From positions 1-31,228 of the forward strand of contig JBJOGJ010000010.1 in NCBI GenBank assembly GCA_046048295.1: 31,228 nucleotides of DNA. The letters run 5' to 3'. The DNA is from CBDCWA01 sp046048295 (lineage in GTDB: Bacteria; Pseudomonadota; Alphaproteobacteria; Rhizobiales; Hyphomicrobiaceae). The notes beneath the pieces are model-generated. The model was given only the letters and a program-made list of their open reading frames with translations, did not search any database and had not been told where the DNA came from. Each line of letters opens with the position of its first letter. Positions within the stretch are counted from its first letter, which is position 1. Shown here piece by piece: positions 16,389 to 24,152 of this stretch. The position numbers were made by a program, and so were the translations under genes.

Positions 16389-18548
16389 GTGGCTGAAGTC
16401 TTTGCCGATGAGCAGATTGGTCCGGTTGGACGGGTCGGGCGGCACCGTGTGCCACCTCCCCCATCGGGTCTTGTCCGCGTGCTCGAGTCCGAGCAGGATC
16501 GCTGGTTCGTGTGGGTTCCGGTGTTTCTCGGCGTTGGCATCTGGCTATACTTCGAGTTGCACGTTGAACCAGGCATTGCCCTTGCCCTGCTGCCGCTCCT
16601 GGCGGCAGTAGCCACCCGCACCCTGTTGCGGGAAGGTCTGCTGGCCGTCGTCCTGCCATCGGTTCTGATGGCTGTCGCGGCAGGTTTTGCAGTCGGCAAG
16701 GTGCGCACCGAGTTGGTTGCCGCACCCGTGTTGGAGAAGCGTCTGCCCGATGCCGACGTAACTGGCACAGTCGAGCGCGTCGAGCCCCGTGGTGGCGATT
16801 CGCAGCGAATCACGATCGCCGTAGACTCCATTGCCGGCCTGCCAGCGGAAAGCACCCCACGCCGGTTGCGGGTCCGCAACCGCATCGCAGCGGCCGCGCT
16901 GCAACCCGGCATGCGGGTTCTTCTCAAGGCCAGCTTGGTGCCGCCACCGATACCATCCTACCCAGGTGGATACGATTTCGCCCGCGCCGCCTACTTCCAG
17001 GGTCTGGGCGCGGTAGGCTACACGATCGCCCCGATCACGGTTCTCGAAAGCACGCGGGCGGCTCCGGCCTGGGTGGCGTTCCGGCAGGCGCTGGCGAGAC
17101 TGCGCCAGGAGATCGGGCGCCGGGTCGCTGTTGCACTGCCGGGCGAGTCCGGCGCCATAGCAAACGCGCTCATTACGGGCGAAAGGGGGGCAATCTCGAA
17201 CGATACCAACACGGCCTTCAGGGATTCCGGTCTCGCGCACATCCTTGCGATTTCCGGCTTGCACATGACGATTATGGCGGGCTTCGTATTTCTGTCCATA
17301 CGGCTGGTCCTGGCAGCCGTTCCAGCGATTGCCCTGAGATTCCCGATCAAGAAGTGGGCGGCTGTGCTGGCGGCGTGCGCAGCGCTCGGTTACCTCCTGA
17401 TCTCCGGCGCCTCCCACGCTACGCTGCGATCGTGGATCATGATGTCGATCATGTTCCTGGCCGTGCTGCTCGATCGGCCGGCCATTACCATGCGCAACGT
17501 GGCGCTTGCGGCTCTCGCCATTCTCGTGGTCCTTCCCGAGAGCCTGTTCGATGTCGGTTTCCAGATGTCATTTGCGGCAGTCATCGGTCTGGTGGCCGCC
17601 TATGAGGCGCTTCGAGAGCAGCGCCAAGACGGGCACCGGGCACGCCGCGGCGGGCTATTCTGGGGCGCGGTACTTTTCTTCGGCGGCATTGTTCTCTCGA
17701 CCGTCGTCGCGAGCCTCGCCGTGGCGCCCATTGCTGCCTACCATTTTCACAAGAGCCAGCTGTTTGCGGTACTCGCCAATCTCTTTGCTGTCCCGATCTG
17801 CAACATCATCGTCATGCCGATGGCACTGTTAGCGCTTCTCGCCATGCCATTCGGCCTGGAGGCATGGCCACTCTGGTTAATGGGCCTGGGAATCGACTGG
17901 ATGTCCGCGAGCGCACGCTGGGTCGCAGCGATGCCCGGCGCGGTGGTAAGACTTCCGACCATGCCGACTGCGGCCTTCGCGCTGATGGTGCTTGGCGGAC
18001 TTTGGTTTGCACTCTGGCGGCGCCAATGGCGCTGGTTGGGCCTCATCCTGGTAGCTGCTGGCGTGGCCGTGGCGCCCACTGCGAGGCATCCCGATGTGCT
18101 GGTCGGCCGCGATGGCCGGCTCGTGGCGGTCCGAGGAGATGATGGGCTGCTGAGCGCGAAGGGTGCACGCGGCGCCAGCTTCGAACTGGAGCGCTGGCTC
18201 GAGAACGACGGCGACGGCCGACCGGCGCAGGCCGTACTGGCCGGCCGCGCATTCAACTGCGACGACGCCGGTTGCATTGCGATCGTGAAGGGCAGGCGGG
18301 TTGCATTGGTGCGCCATCCGGCCGCGCTGCGCCAGGACTGCCGTCGCGCCGATGTGGTAATCGCCGGCCCATGGGTGGCGAACGGTTGCAGCCCTCGTGG
18401 CCTGTTGATCGACGCACAATCTATCGCACGTGGAGGTACCCACGCCATCTACCTCGATCCGCAAACGGAAGTGGAAACCGTGACAGGCCGTCGCGGGGAG
18501 CGGCCTTGGACTGCCGGCCGTCCGAAAGAGCATGGGCCCGGTCAGTAG
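16389..18548 (+). CDS. comEC: ComEC/Rec2-family competence membrane protein
   Basis: ComEC proteins form the inner-membrane channel for single-stranded DNA uptake in transformable bacteria. The 719-residue protein starts at GTG 16389. It has N-terminal membrane helices (about 43-105, DUF4131-type region), a soluble OB-like segment (about 112-222, with YPGGYDFARAAYFQGLGAVG at 191-210) and the Competence domain with many helices. Its hallmark is GLAHILAISGLHMTIMAG (281-298), followed by SGASHATLRSWIM. After the last helix (about 560) there is a soluble tail of about 150 residues. It shows no HxHxDH metallo-beta-lactamase motif, so any nuclease function of the tail is doubtful. A loose TTGGTG-16-TATGCC pair at 16332-16359 could be its promoter. 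Its stop overlaps the next gene by 7 bases. Confidence 0.9.
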   Translation: MAEVFADEQIGPVGRVGRHRVPPPPSGLVRVLESEQDRWFVWVPVFLGVGIWLYFELHVEPGIALALLPLLAAVATRTLLREGLLAVVLPSVLMAVAAGFAVGKVRTELVAAPVLEKRLPDADVTGTVERVEPRGGDSQRITIAVDSIAGLPAESTPRRLRVRNRIAAAALQPGMRVLLKASLVPPPIPSYPGGYDFARAAYFQGLGAVGYTIAPITVLESTRAAPAWVAFRQALARLRQEIGRRVAVALPGESGAIANALITGERGAISNDTNTAFRDSGLAHILAISGLHMTIMAGFVFLSIRLVLAAVPAIALRFPIKKWAAVLAACAALGYLLISGASHATLRSWIMMSIMFLAVLLDRPAITMRNVALAALAILVVLPESLFDVGFQMSFAAVIGLVAAYEALREQRQDGHRARRGGLFWGAVLFFGGIVLSTVVASLAVAPIAAYHFHKSQLFAVLANLFAVPICNIIVMPMALLALLAMPFGLEAWPLWLMGLGIDWMSASARWVAAMPGAVVRLPTMPTAAFALMVLGGLWFALWRRQWRWLGLILVAAGVAVAPTARHPDVLVGRDGRLVAVRGDDGLLSAKGARGASFELERWLENDGDGRPAQAVLAGRAFNCDDAGCIAIVKGRRVALVRHPAALRQDCRRADVVIAGPWVANGCSPRGLLIDAQSIARGGTHAIYLDPQTEVETVTGRRGERPWTAGRPKEHGPGQ

Positions 18549-19561
18549 GCGCGTGCGATACAGAAGTCGACCACCTCCGCCATCGCCGCCTTGGCTGGGC
18601 CCTCCGGAAACGGCCGCAGCGCCTCACGCGCGAGTTCGCCGTAGCTGCGCGCACGGGCAAGCGTGGTGGCGATAGCCGCATGCTCCTGCACCAGGCCTAC
18701 CGCAGTGTTGAGGTCGGCCTCCGTCACGTCTCCCTCAGCGAGCGTCCGCTCCCAGAAGCGGCGCTGCACTGCACTGCCTGCCCGGTAGGATAGGATGACG
18801 GGAAGTGTGATCTTTCCTTCGCGGAAATCGTCCCCGACCGATTTGCCGAGCGTCTGGCTGTTGCCGGCATAGTCGAGCGCGTCGTCGACGAGCTGGAATG
18901 CGATGCCGAGATTGGTGCCGTAGGCGGCGAGTTTCGCCCGCTCATCGTCGCTTCGCCCTGCAACTGCCGCGCTGACCTCGCACGCTGCTGCGAAGAGCGC
19001 TGCCGTCTTGGCAGTGATGATCGAAAGGTACTCCGTCTCGTCGGTCTCGACGTTCTTCGCTGCGGCAAGCTGCATGACTTCGCCTTCCGCGATGACAGCC
19101 GCCGCGTTCGACAGAATCTCGAGAGCTGCGAGCGACCCGGTCTTGACCATCATCCTGAAGGCCTGACCGAGCAGGAAGTCGCCGACAAGGACGCTCGCCT
19201 GGTTGCCCCAGAGTTTGCGCGCAGCGAGCTTGCCCCGGCGCGTGTCGCTGTCGTCGACGACGTCGTCGTGGAGCAGGGTAGCCGTATGCATGAACTCCAC
19301 GGCAGCAGCCAGATCGATGTGGCCCCGCCCCGGGTATTGGCAGAGCTTGGCCGAGGCGATGGTCAACATCGGACGCAGGCGCTTTCCACCGGCCTGGATC
19401 AGGTGCGCTGCGAGCGCCGGTATGATCTCGACGTCGGACGCCATCTGGTCGAGAATGTACTTGTTGACGGCCTCCATGTCCTCAGACACGAGGTGCAGCA
19501 TCGGCTCGATGCTGCCGCCCGTCTTTGGCGCATTACCTTCAAATGGCGCTGCAATTCCCAA
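18542..19561 (-). CDS. ispB: Long-chain (probably octa- or decaprenyl) diphosphate synthase
   Basis: Trans-polyprenyl synthase that extends farnesyl diphosphate with isopentenyl diphosphate to make the ubiquinone side chain. It carries both aspartate-rich motifs, HDDVVDDSD (DDxxD at 99-103) and FQLVDDALDYAG (DDxxD at 226-230), plus GGKRLRPMLTIASA (58-71). Start choice: the frame is open to an ATG at 19669, but that would sit 4 bases from the divergent gene and add residues unlike the family. TTG 19561, with GAGGTCAAGAGC just upstream, gives 339 residues, as in related enzymes; ATG 19501 is a shorter alternative. Product chain length is not determinable here. Its 3' end overlaps comEC by 7 bases. 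Confidence 0.9.
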   Translation of the reverse strand: MGIAAPFEGNAPKTGGSIEPMLHLVSEDMEAVNKYILDQMASDVEIIPALAAHLIQAGGKRLRPMLTIASAKLCQYPGRGHIDLAAAVEFMHTATLLHDDVVDDSDTRRGKLAARKLWGNQASVLVGDFLLGQAFRMMVKTGSLAALEILSNAAAVIAEGEVMQLAAAKNVETDETEYLSIITAKTAALFAAACEVSAAVAGRSDDERAKLAAYGTNLGIAFQLVDDALDYAGNSQTLGKSVGDDFREGKITLPVILSYRAGSAVQRRFWERTLAEGDVTEADLNTAVGLVQEHAAIATTLARARSYGELAREALRPFPEGPAKAAMAEVVDFCIARAY

Positions 19562-19564
19562 TGC

Positions 19565-19660
19565 TCTTGACCTCGTTGACTGACGCCCCTGTGATATATG
19601 CATACCCAGAGCATGGCAATTTGCGTTACATTGGCGCATCCGCCAATACCTGCATAGAGG
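19565..19660. promoter_or_regulatory. Probable divergent promoter region (ispB / DUF2007 gene)
   Basis: The 112 bases between the two divergent starts are AT-richer than the surroundings. They contain TTGACT (19576-19581) followed after 15 bases by TATGCA on the + strand. On the - strand TTGCCA is followed after 15 bases by TATATC, so the two candidate -10 boxes overlap. Spacings are short of the ideal 17, so this is a region call rather than a mapped promoter. Confidence 0.35.
19630..19647. repeat. Perfect inverted repeat upstream of the DUF2007 gene
   Basis: ATTGGCG, a CATC loop, then CGCCAAT forms a perfect 7-bp hairpin or dyad 26 bases before the DUF2007 start. It could be an operator in the divergent promoter region or a 5'-UTR hairpin. 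There is no T-run, so a terminator is unlikely. Confidence 0.5.
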
Positions 19661-19673
19661 CGCAGGCAATCAA

Positions 19674-19898
19674 ATGCGCGAGATCATTCGGACTAACGAT
19701 CCCGTCGTGCTGAGCTTCGCGGAAGGGTTGCTCAAGGAGGCTGAACTCTACCCGATGATTGCAGATGACAACATCAGCGTGATGGAGGGCTCGATCGGCG
19801 CCTTTCCCAAGCGGCTCCTCGTGCACGATGAGGTTTACCGGGAGGCCCGGGACATCCTGATTGAAGCCGGGCTTGGGCAATGGATCCTCGACGCATGA
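19674..19898 (+). CDS. DUF2007 small protein
   Basis: A 74-residue acidic protein resembling the DUF2007 family (often annotated as putative signal-transducing protein), with VVLSFAEGLLKEAELYPMI (11-29) and the C-terminal LIEAGLGQWILDA. The fold is expected to be a small ferredoxin-like domain; no enzyme motif, membrane segment or signal peptide is visible. The true role is unknown. It ends in an ATGA overlap with the downstream methyltransferase gene, so the two are probably translated together. It is divergent from the polyprenyl synthase across a short regulatory region that carries an inverted repeat. Confidence 0.88.
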   Translation: MREIIRTNDPVVLSFAEGLLKEAELYPMIADDNISVMEGSIGAFPKRLLVHDEVYREARDILIEAGLGQWILDA

Positions 19899-20689
19899 AC
19901 AGTGGCGTTTACCGCGGTGGGGACGGTGAGACAATTGAACCTACTGTATTCCTTGGCGGAAAGCTGAGGTTGGTGCAGCCGGTCAGCGGCTATCGGGCAG
20001 GTTTCGACGCCGTTCTTCTCGCCGCGTCCGTTCCGCTGGCCCCTGGATCGCGCGCAAATGTTCTCGATGCCGGCTCCGGTGTTGGGGCCGTCGGGCTCTC
20101 TCTTGCTGTTCGCGTGAGCGACTGCCGCGTGACGCTCGTAGAGCGCGAGCCCGAATTGGCGCGGATGGCGGGCTGGAACATTGCATGCAATGCAGTGGGT
20201 GAGCGGTGCCGGGTCGTGGAAGCGGACCTGACGGCGCCGGCGCAGGGGCTGGAGAGCGCCGGCCTCGAGGCGGAGACGCAGGACGTTGTGGTCGCCAACC
20301 CGCCATATTTTATATCGGGTTCCAGCCAGCCCGCCCGCGACCCCCTCAGGGCGGCCTCGCACCAGATGGCCGATCGGGAACTGGAGCGCTGGATGCGGTT
20401 TGCCGCCCGCATGCTCAAGCCGCATGGGACCTTTGTCATGATCCATAGAACGGAGGCTCTTGCCGCCGTTATCGCCGCCCTGGACGGGCGCTTCGGTGAT
20501 CTCGCGGTTGTTCCGATCCACTCGCGGGAGGGCGAGCCGGCCAGGCGTTTCCTGCTGAAGGCTCGTAAAGGTAGCCGGGCGCCCTTGCGCCTCATGCCGG
20601 GGCTGATCGTGCACGAAGGGCCGGATAATGCCTTCAAGCCCGCCGTCAAAAAGGTCTGCAGCATGGGCGCGGGACTTGATCTCTTCTAA
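19895..20689 (+). CDS. TrmN6/YfiC-like methyltransferase (putative tRNA1(Val) A37 N6-methyltransferase)
   Basis: A class I SAM-dependent methyltransferase of 264 residues. QPVSGYRAGFDAVLLAAS (28-45) is typical of the YfiC/TrmN6 group. Motif I is VLDAGSGVGAVGLSLA (56-71), the acidic loop is LVEREPELA (81-89), and the catalytic NPPYF motif (135-139) identifies an N6-adenine or glutamine type methyltransferase. By family it would methylate A37 of tRNA1(Val), but the substrate is inferred. ATG 19895 overlaps the stop of the DUF2007 gene (ATGA); an ATG 15 bases upstream is also in frame but less well placed. Confidence 0.87.
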   Translation: MNSGVYRGGDGETIEPTVFLGGKLRLVQPVSGYRAGFDAVLLAASVPLAPGSRANVLDAGSGVGAVGLSLAVRVSDCRVTLVEREPELARMAGWNIACNAVGERCRVVEADLTAPAQGLESAGLEAETQDVVVANPPYFISGSSQPARDPLRAASHQMADRELERWMRFAARMLKPHGTFVMIHRTEALAAVIAALDGRFGDLAVVPIHSREGEPARRFLLKARKGSRAPLRLMPGLIVHEGPDNAFKPAVKKVCSMGAGLDLF

Positions 20690-20748
20690 GCGGTCATGCA
20701 TGCCTCGTGGCCGTGCGCTGCAACTATGAAAGAGGATTGCTGCAACCA

Positions 20749-21582
20749 ATGGGTCTCTTCTCCCGCCGTCCCGTAGTACCCGTAGTCCGGCTGACCGGTG
20801 CAATCGGCATGGCGGCACCGCTGCGTCCAGGACTTTCACTCGGCACTGTCGCGAGCGCTTTGCAGAGCGCGTTTACGATGTCGCGTCAGAATAGTGTCGC
20901 AATACTGATAAACTCGCCCGGCGGTTCGCCCGTGCAGTCGAGCCTGATTTTCAAACGCATTCGCCAGCTCGCCGATGAACGCAAGAAGAAGGTCTATGTC
21001 TTCTGCGAGGACGTCGCGGCCTCAGGCGGCTATTACCTCGCCGTCGCAGGTGACGAGATCTACGCCGATGCTTCCTCCATCGTCGGATCCATAGGCGTCA
21101 TCACTGCGGGGTTCGGGCTTCATAAGGCGATCGAGCGGCTCGGTATTGAACGCCGCGTCTACACGGCCGGCGAGAGCAAGATGACGCTCGATCCTTTCCA
21201 GCCCGAGAAGGAGGACGATGTCGCCCGCCTCAAGGCCATCCAGAAGGCCGTGCACGACGTTTTCATCGGTGTTGTCAAGGACCGTCGGGAGGGGCGCCTC
21301 AAAGGTACTGATCAGCAGCTCTTTTCCGGGGCCTTCTGGTCGGCGTTGCAGGCGCAGGAACTGGGGCTCATTGACGGCATATCCGATGTCAGGACGAAAA
21401 TGCGGGAGTTGCATGGAGAAAAGGTGGTGCTCAGGCTGGTGCCGCATGCCTCCGGCGGCCTGCTCGCACGTCTCCGCAAGCCACCCAGCATCGGCGCCGG
21501 TGGAAACTTCGCACTTGCGTCAGCCGACGATCTCGTCTCAGCTCTCGAGGAGCGGGCGTTGTGGGCCCGCTACGGTCTCTGA
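20749..21582 (+). CDS. S49-family serine peptidase (SppA/SohB-like)
   Basis: Signal-peptide-peptidase-class serine protease with a Ser-Lys dyad. From ATG 20749 the protein is 277 residues: VVRLTGAIG (12-20), INSPGGSPVQSS (54-65), nucleophile Ser92 in DVAASGGYYLA (88-98), SSIVGSIGVI (109-118) and the general-base Lys144 in AGESKMTLDPF (140-150). Unlike membrane-anchored SppA or SohB it has no N-terminal signal or membrane helix, so it is probably cytosolic or peripherally attached. The frame is open from GTG 20707, but residues before ATG 20749 do not look like family sequence; an AAGAGGA ribosome-binding site lies upstream. Substrate is unknown. Confidence 0.9.
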   Translation: MGLFSRRPVVPVVRLTGAIGMAAPLRPGLSLGTVASALQSAFTMSRQNSVAILINSPGGSPVQSSLIFKRIRQLADERKKKVYVFCEDVAASGGYYLAVAGDEIYADASSIVGSIGVITAGFGLHKAIERLGIERRVYTAGESKMTLDPFQPEKEDDVARLKAIQKAVHDVFIGVVKDRREGRLKGTDQQLFSGAFWSALQAQELGLIDGISDVRTKMRELHGEKVVLRLVPHASGGLLARLRKPPSIGAGGNFALASADDLVSALEERALWARYGL

Positions 21583-21600
21583 GGCACTGGTGAGAAGGTC

Positions 21601-21789
21601 ATGCCAACTCTCGTCATAGCTGTAGTAATTGCGGGTGTGGCCGGTGCTTGGGCAGGATACAGGTATGTTTCACGCCGACGGGCGCGCGTGGCCGAAGCCG
21701 AAGCCGAGGCAAAGGCGGCGTCCGGTCCGCGCGATCACGGCAATCTCGTCTGGGATGAGAAGTCGCAAAGCTACCGCCCCAAGGGCTGA
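21601..21789 (+). CDS. Small single-pass membrane protein, unrecognised
   Basis: A 62-residue protein with one N-terminal membrane helix (about 3-20), then a basic patch YVSRRRAR (22-29), an Ala/Glu-rich stretch and a tail LVWDEKSQSYRPKG. Arrangement and basic residues suggest the tail is cytoplasmic. It follows the S49 peptidase by 18 bases, with a GGTGAGAAGG ribosome-binding site, and is probably in the same operon. It may act with the peptidase, which itself lacks an anchor, but that is a guess. Its last 19 bases overlap the 3' end of the convergent mscS-type gene. No function can be assigned. Confidence 0.75.
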   Translation: MPTLVIAVVIAGVAGAWAGYRYVSRRRARVAEAEAEAKAASGPRDHGNLVWDEKSQSYRPKG

Positions 21790-23096
21790 TTCTCAGCGGC
21801 TGCGATCCGCACCGGATTGTCCTTGTCCGTTACCAGGTGACGGTGTGGGAATGGGATCGACACGCCGTTTGCCTTGAAGGCATCCCATACGGCAAGATAT
21901 GCTGCGCCCGATATGTTCGTGACGCCGTTCTCTGGGTCTGCAATCCAGAATCGCAGGACATAGTCGACGCTCGAATCTCCAAACCCCGTGACGTGACAGA
22001 CGGGCTCCGGCATTTTCAGAACACGATCGAGCTTCAATACGTGTTCGACAGTGATGCGCCTCACATTGTGCGGGTCATCGCCGTAGCTGGTGCCGAATTT
22101 GATCTCCAGCCTGACCTGGCGGTTGGAATGCGACCAGTTGACAATCGGCTCGGTAATGAATGTCTCGTTCGGAATCAGGTGCTCGACACCGTCCCGCGTA
22201 ATCACCGCGACATATCGGGCATGCAGTCGTTCGATCCAGCCGAATTTGTCGCCGAGGGAGATGACGTCGCCGGGCGTGATCGATTTGTCGCCGAGAATAA
22301 TGAAGCCGCTGATCAGGTTGGAGGCAGTCTTCTGCAGCCCAAATCCAATCCCGAGTCCCAAGGCCCCTGAAAAAACCGTCAGCGCAGTTAGGTCGATGCC
22401 AGCAAGGCTGATGGCGACGAGGATCGCCAGGACGACCAGGATCGCCCGAATGAGCTTCGAGATGAGCACTTGGTACACCGGGCTCAACTCGCCAATGCCC
22501 CGCAGCCTCCCCTCGAAGAACTCACCGGCCACGCCCGCAAGCCAGATCAGGACAGCGGTCCCGATGATCGCCTTCAGAACCGCAAGCGCGGAGATCCGTA
22601 CGCTACCGGTCTCCAATGCTGCGCCATCCAGGAGCACCATGATGTCGTCAAGGTAGCCCACCATCCACAGCGCGAACGCCGCCCAGGCCGTGATGGCAAT
22701 GCCATTGGCCAGGGTGCGGCTGCGAATAACTCGCGAAAGGATGGAAATGGCCGCCCAGGCAGCCGTAAGGTTCGCGGCGAACTGCACGAAGTAGCTGCGG
22801 CTCGGCCAGGTCATGTCGCGCATGATCGACGCGATCGCATACAACAGCAGGGCCAGCAGGATCCAGCGCAGTCGCCTGAGCGGGACCACCAGTATCCTCA
22901 AGAGCGTGCGTTGGCCTTCGAGCCGCCGCAGCCTCTCCTCGAGAGGTGGTGTCAGGCGCTTGGCGATCAGCGTGGCAACCACGAAGGCCGCAAACACCAG
23001 CACAGCCTGATAGAGGGTCCAGACATCCGAAATATTGGCAATGAAGAGCCGGATCTTGTTGAGGACGGGATCCAGAAAAGTCAGGAAGTCTTCCAT
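21771..23096 (-). CDS. MscS-family mechanosensitive ion channel
   Basis: Small-conductance mechanosensitive channel homologue, expected to open under membrane tension and release solutes on osmotic downshock. From ATG 23096 (GAGAGA upstream) it is 441 residues. Hydrophobic helices lie at about 27-45, 74-92, 103-121, 130-148, 166-188 and 208-232. The pore-lining helix is ALTVFSGALGLGIGFGLQKT (238-257), followed by ASNLISGFIILGDKSITPGD and the beta domain (GWIERLHARYVAVITRDG). The C-terminal alpha/beta domain ends with GVSIPFPHRHL. It is larger than E. coli MscS because of extra N-terminal helices. A 34-residue longer start (23198) exists but adds nothing family-like and runs close to glyQ. Confidence 0.92.
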   Translation of the reverse strand: MEDFLTFLDPVLNKIRLFIANISDVWTLYQAVLVFAAFVVATLIAKRLTPPLEERLRRLEGQRTLLRILVVPLRRLRWILLALLLYAIASIMRDMTWPSRSYFVQFAANLTAAWAAISILSRVIRSRTLANGIAITAWAAFALWMVGYLDDIMVLLDGAALETGSVRISALAVLKAIIGTAVLIWLAGVAGEFFEGRLRGIGELSPVYQVLISKLIRAILVVLAILVAISLAGIDLTALTVFSGALGLGIGFGLQKTASNLISGFIILGDKSITPGDVISLGDKFGWIERLHARYVAVITRDGVEHLIPNETFITEPIVNWSHSNRQVRLEIKFGTSYGDDPHNVRRITVEHVLKLDRVLKMPEPVCHVTGFGDSSVDYVLRFWIADPENGVTNISGAAYLAVWDAFKANGVSIPFPHRHLVTDKDNPVRIAAAENQPLGR

Positions 23097-23216
23097 TCTC
23101 TCAATCTGCCACAGGTGCCGCCACCCGTCACGATCCCGCAGTTGCTGCCCGCGTGACATCGGGCCGCGAAGTCGTATAGTGCCCGCCGAGATCCACAAGA
23201 GAAGCGGGAGCGCCCC

Positions 23217-24152
23217 TTGGCCAAACGCAAATCCGCTGCAGGCTCGGCACTGCAGCCGACCAAGTCATTCCAGGACCTGATTCTTACCCTGCAGCAGTTC
23301 TGGGGCGATCAGGGCTGCGTGATCTTGCAGCCATATGACATGGAGGTCGGCGCCGGCACATTCCACCCGGCCACGACACTGCGTGCGCTCGGCCCCAATT
23401 CTTGGAACGCCGCCTATGTACAACCTTCTCGGCGCCCCAAAGACGGCCGCTATGGCGAGAACCCGAACCGGTTGCAGCACTACTACCAGTTCCAGGTCAT
23501 CATGAAGCCGTCGCCGCCGGACATCCTGGACCTCTACCTTGCATCGCTCGATGCCATCGGCATCGACACCACCGTCAACGACATCCGCTTCATCGAGGAC
23601 GACTGGGAGAGCCCGACCCTCGGTGCCTGGGGCCTTGGCTGGGAGGTCTGGTGCAACGGCATGGAGGTGACGCAGTTCACCTACTTCCAGCAGGTTGGCG
23701 GCTACGACTGCCGCCCGGTATCGGGCGAGATCACCTACGGCCTCGAACGGCTCGCAATGTACGTGCAGGGCGTTGACCGTGTCTATGATCTCAACTTCAA
23801 CGGCCGCGAAGATGACCGCAAGCTGACCTACGGCGACGTTTTCCTTCAGGCCGAGAAGGAATATTCGCGCTACAACTTCGAGCATGCCGATACCGATCTG
23901 CTCCTTCACCACTTCCGCGATGCCGAGAAGGAGTGTCAGGCGCTGCTAGTAAAGGGTCGGACCGAGGGCGGTCATCTGATGGCGCAGCCGGCCTACGACC
24001 AGGCGATCAAGGCGTCCCACATCTTCAATTTGCTCGATGCCCGCGGCGTCATCTCTGTGACCGAGCGCCAGAGCTATATTCTCCGCGTTCGCGACCTCGC
24101 CATGGCTTGCTGCGGCGCCTGGCTCGCGACGAAGGCGGGCGGGGCAGCTTAG
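23217..24152 (+). CDS. glyQ: Glycyl-tRNA synthetase alpha subunit
   Basis: Alpha chain of the alpha2-beta2 GlyRS; it carries the class II catalytic domain that activates glycine. The 311-residue product has VILQPYDMEVGAGTFHPA (35-52), LGPNSWNAAYVQPSRRP (58-74), DGRYGENPNRLQHYYQFQVI (76-95) and VSGEITYGLERLAMYVQGVD-type motif 3 near 170-190. Translation appears to start at TTG 23217, after AAGCGGGAG; no ATG or GTG lies before the conserved N-terminal sequence. The beta-subunit gene glyS is about 1.1 kb away rather than adjacent. The stop overlaps the convergent downstream gene by 4 bases. Confidence 0.96.
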   Translation: MAKRKSAAGSALQPTKSFQDLILTLQQFWGDQGCVILQPYDMEVGAGTFHPATTLRALGPNSWNAAYVQPSRRPKDGRYGENPNRLQHYYQFQVIMKPSPPDILDLYLASLDAIGIDTTVNDIRFIEDDWESPTLGAWGLGWEVWCNGMEVTQFTYFQQVGGYDCRPVSGEITYGLERLAMYVQGVDRVYDLNFNGREDDRKLTYGDVFLQAEKEYSRYNFEHADTDLLLHHFRDAEKECQALLVKGRTEGGHLMAQPAYDQAIKASHIFNLLDARGVISVTERQSYILRVRDLAMACCGAWLATKAGGAA

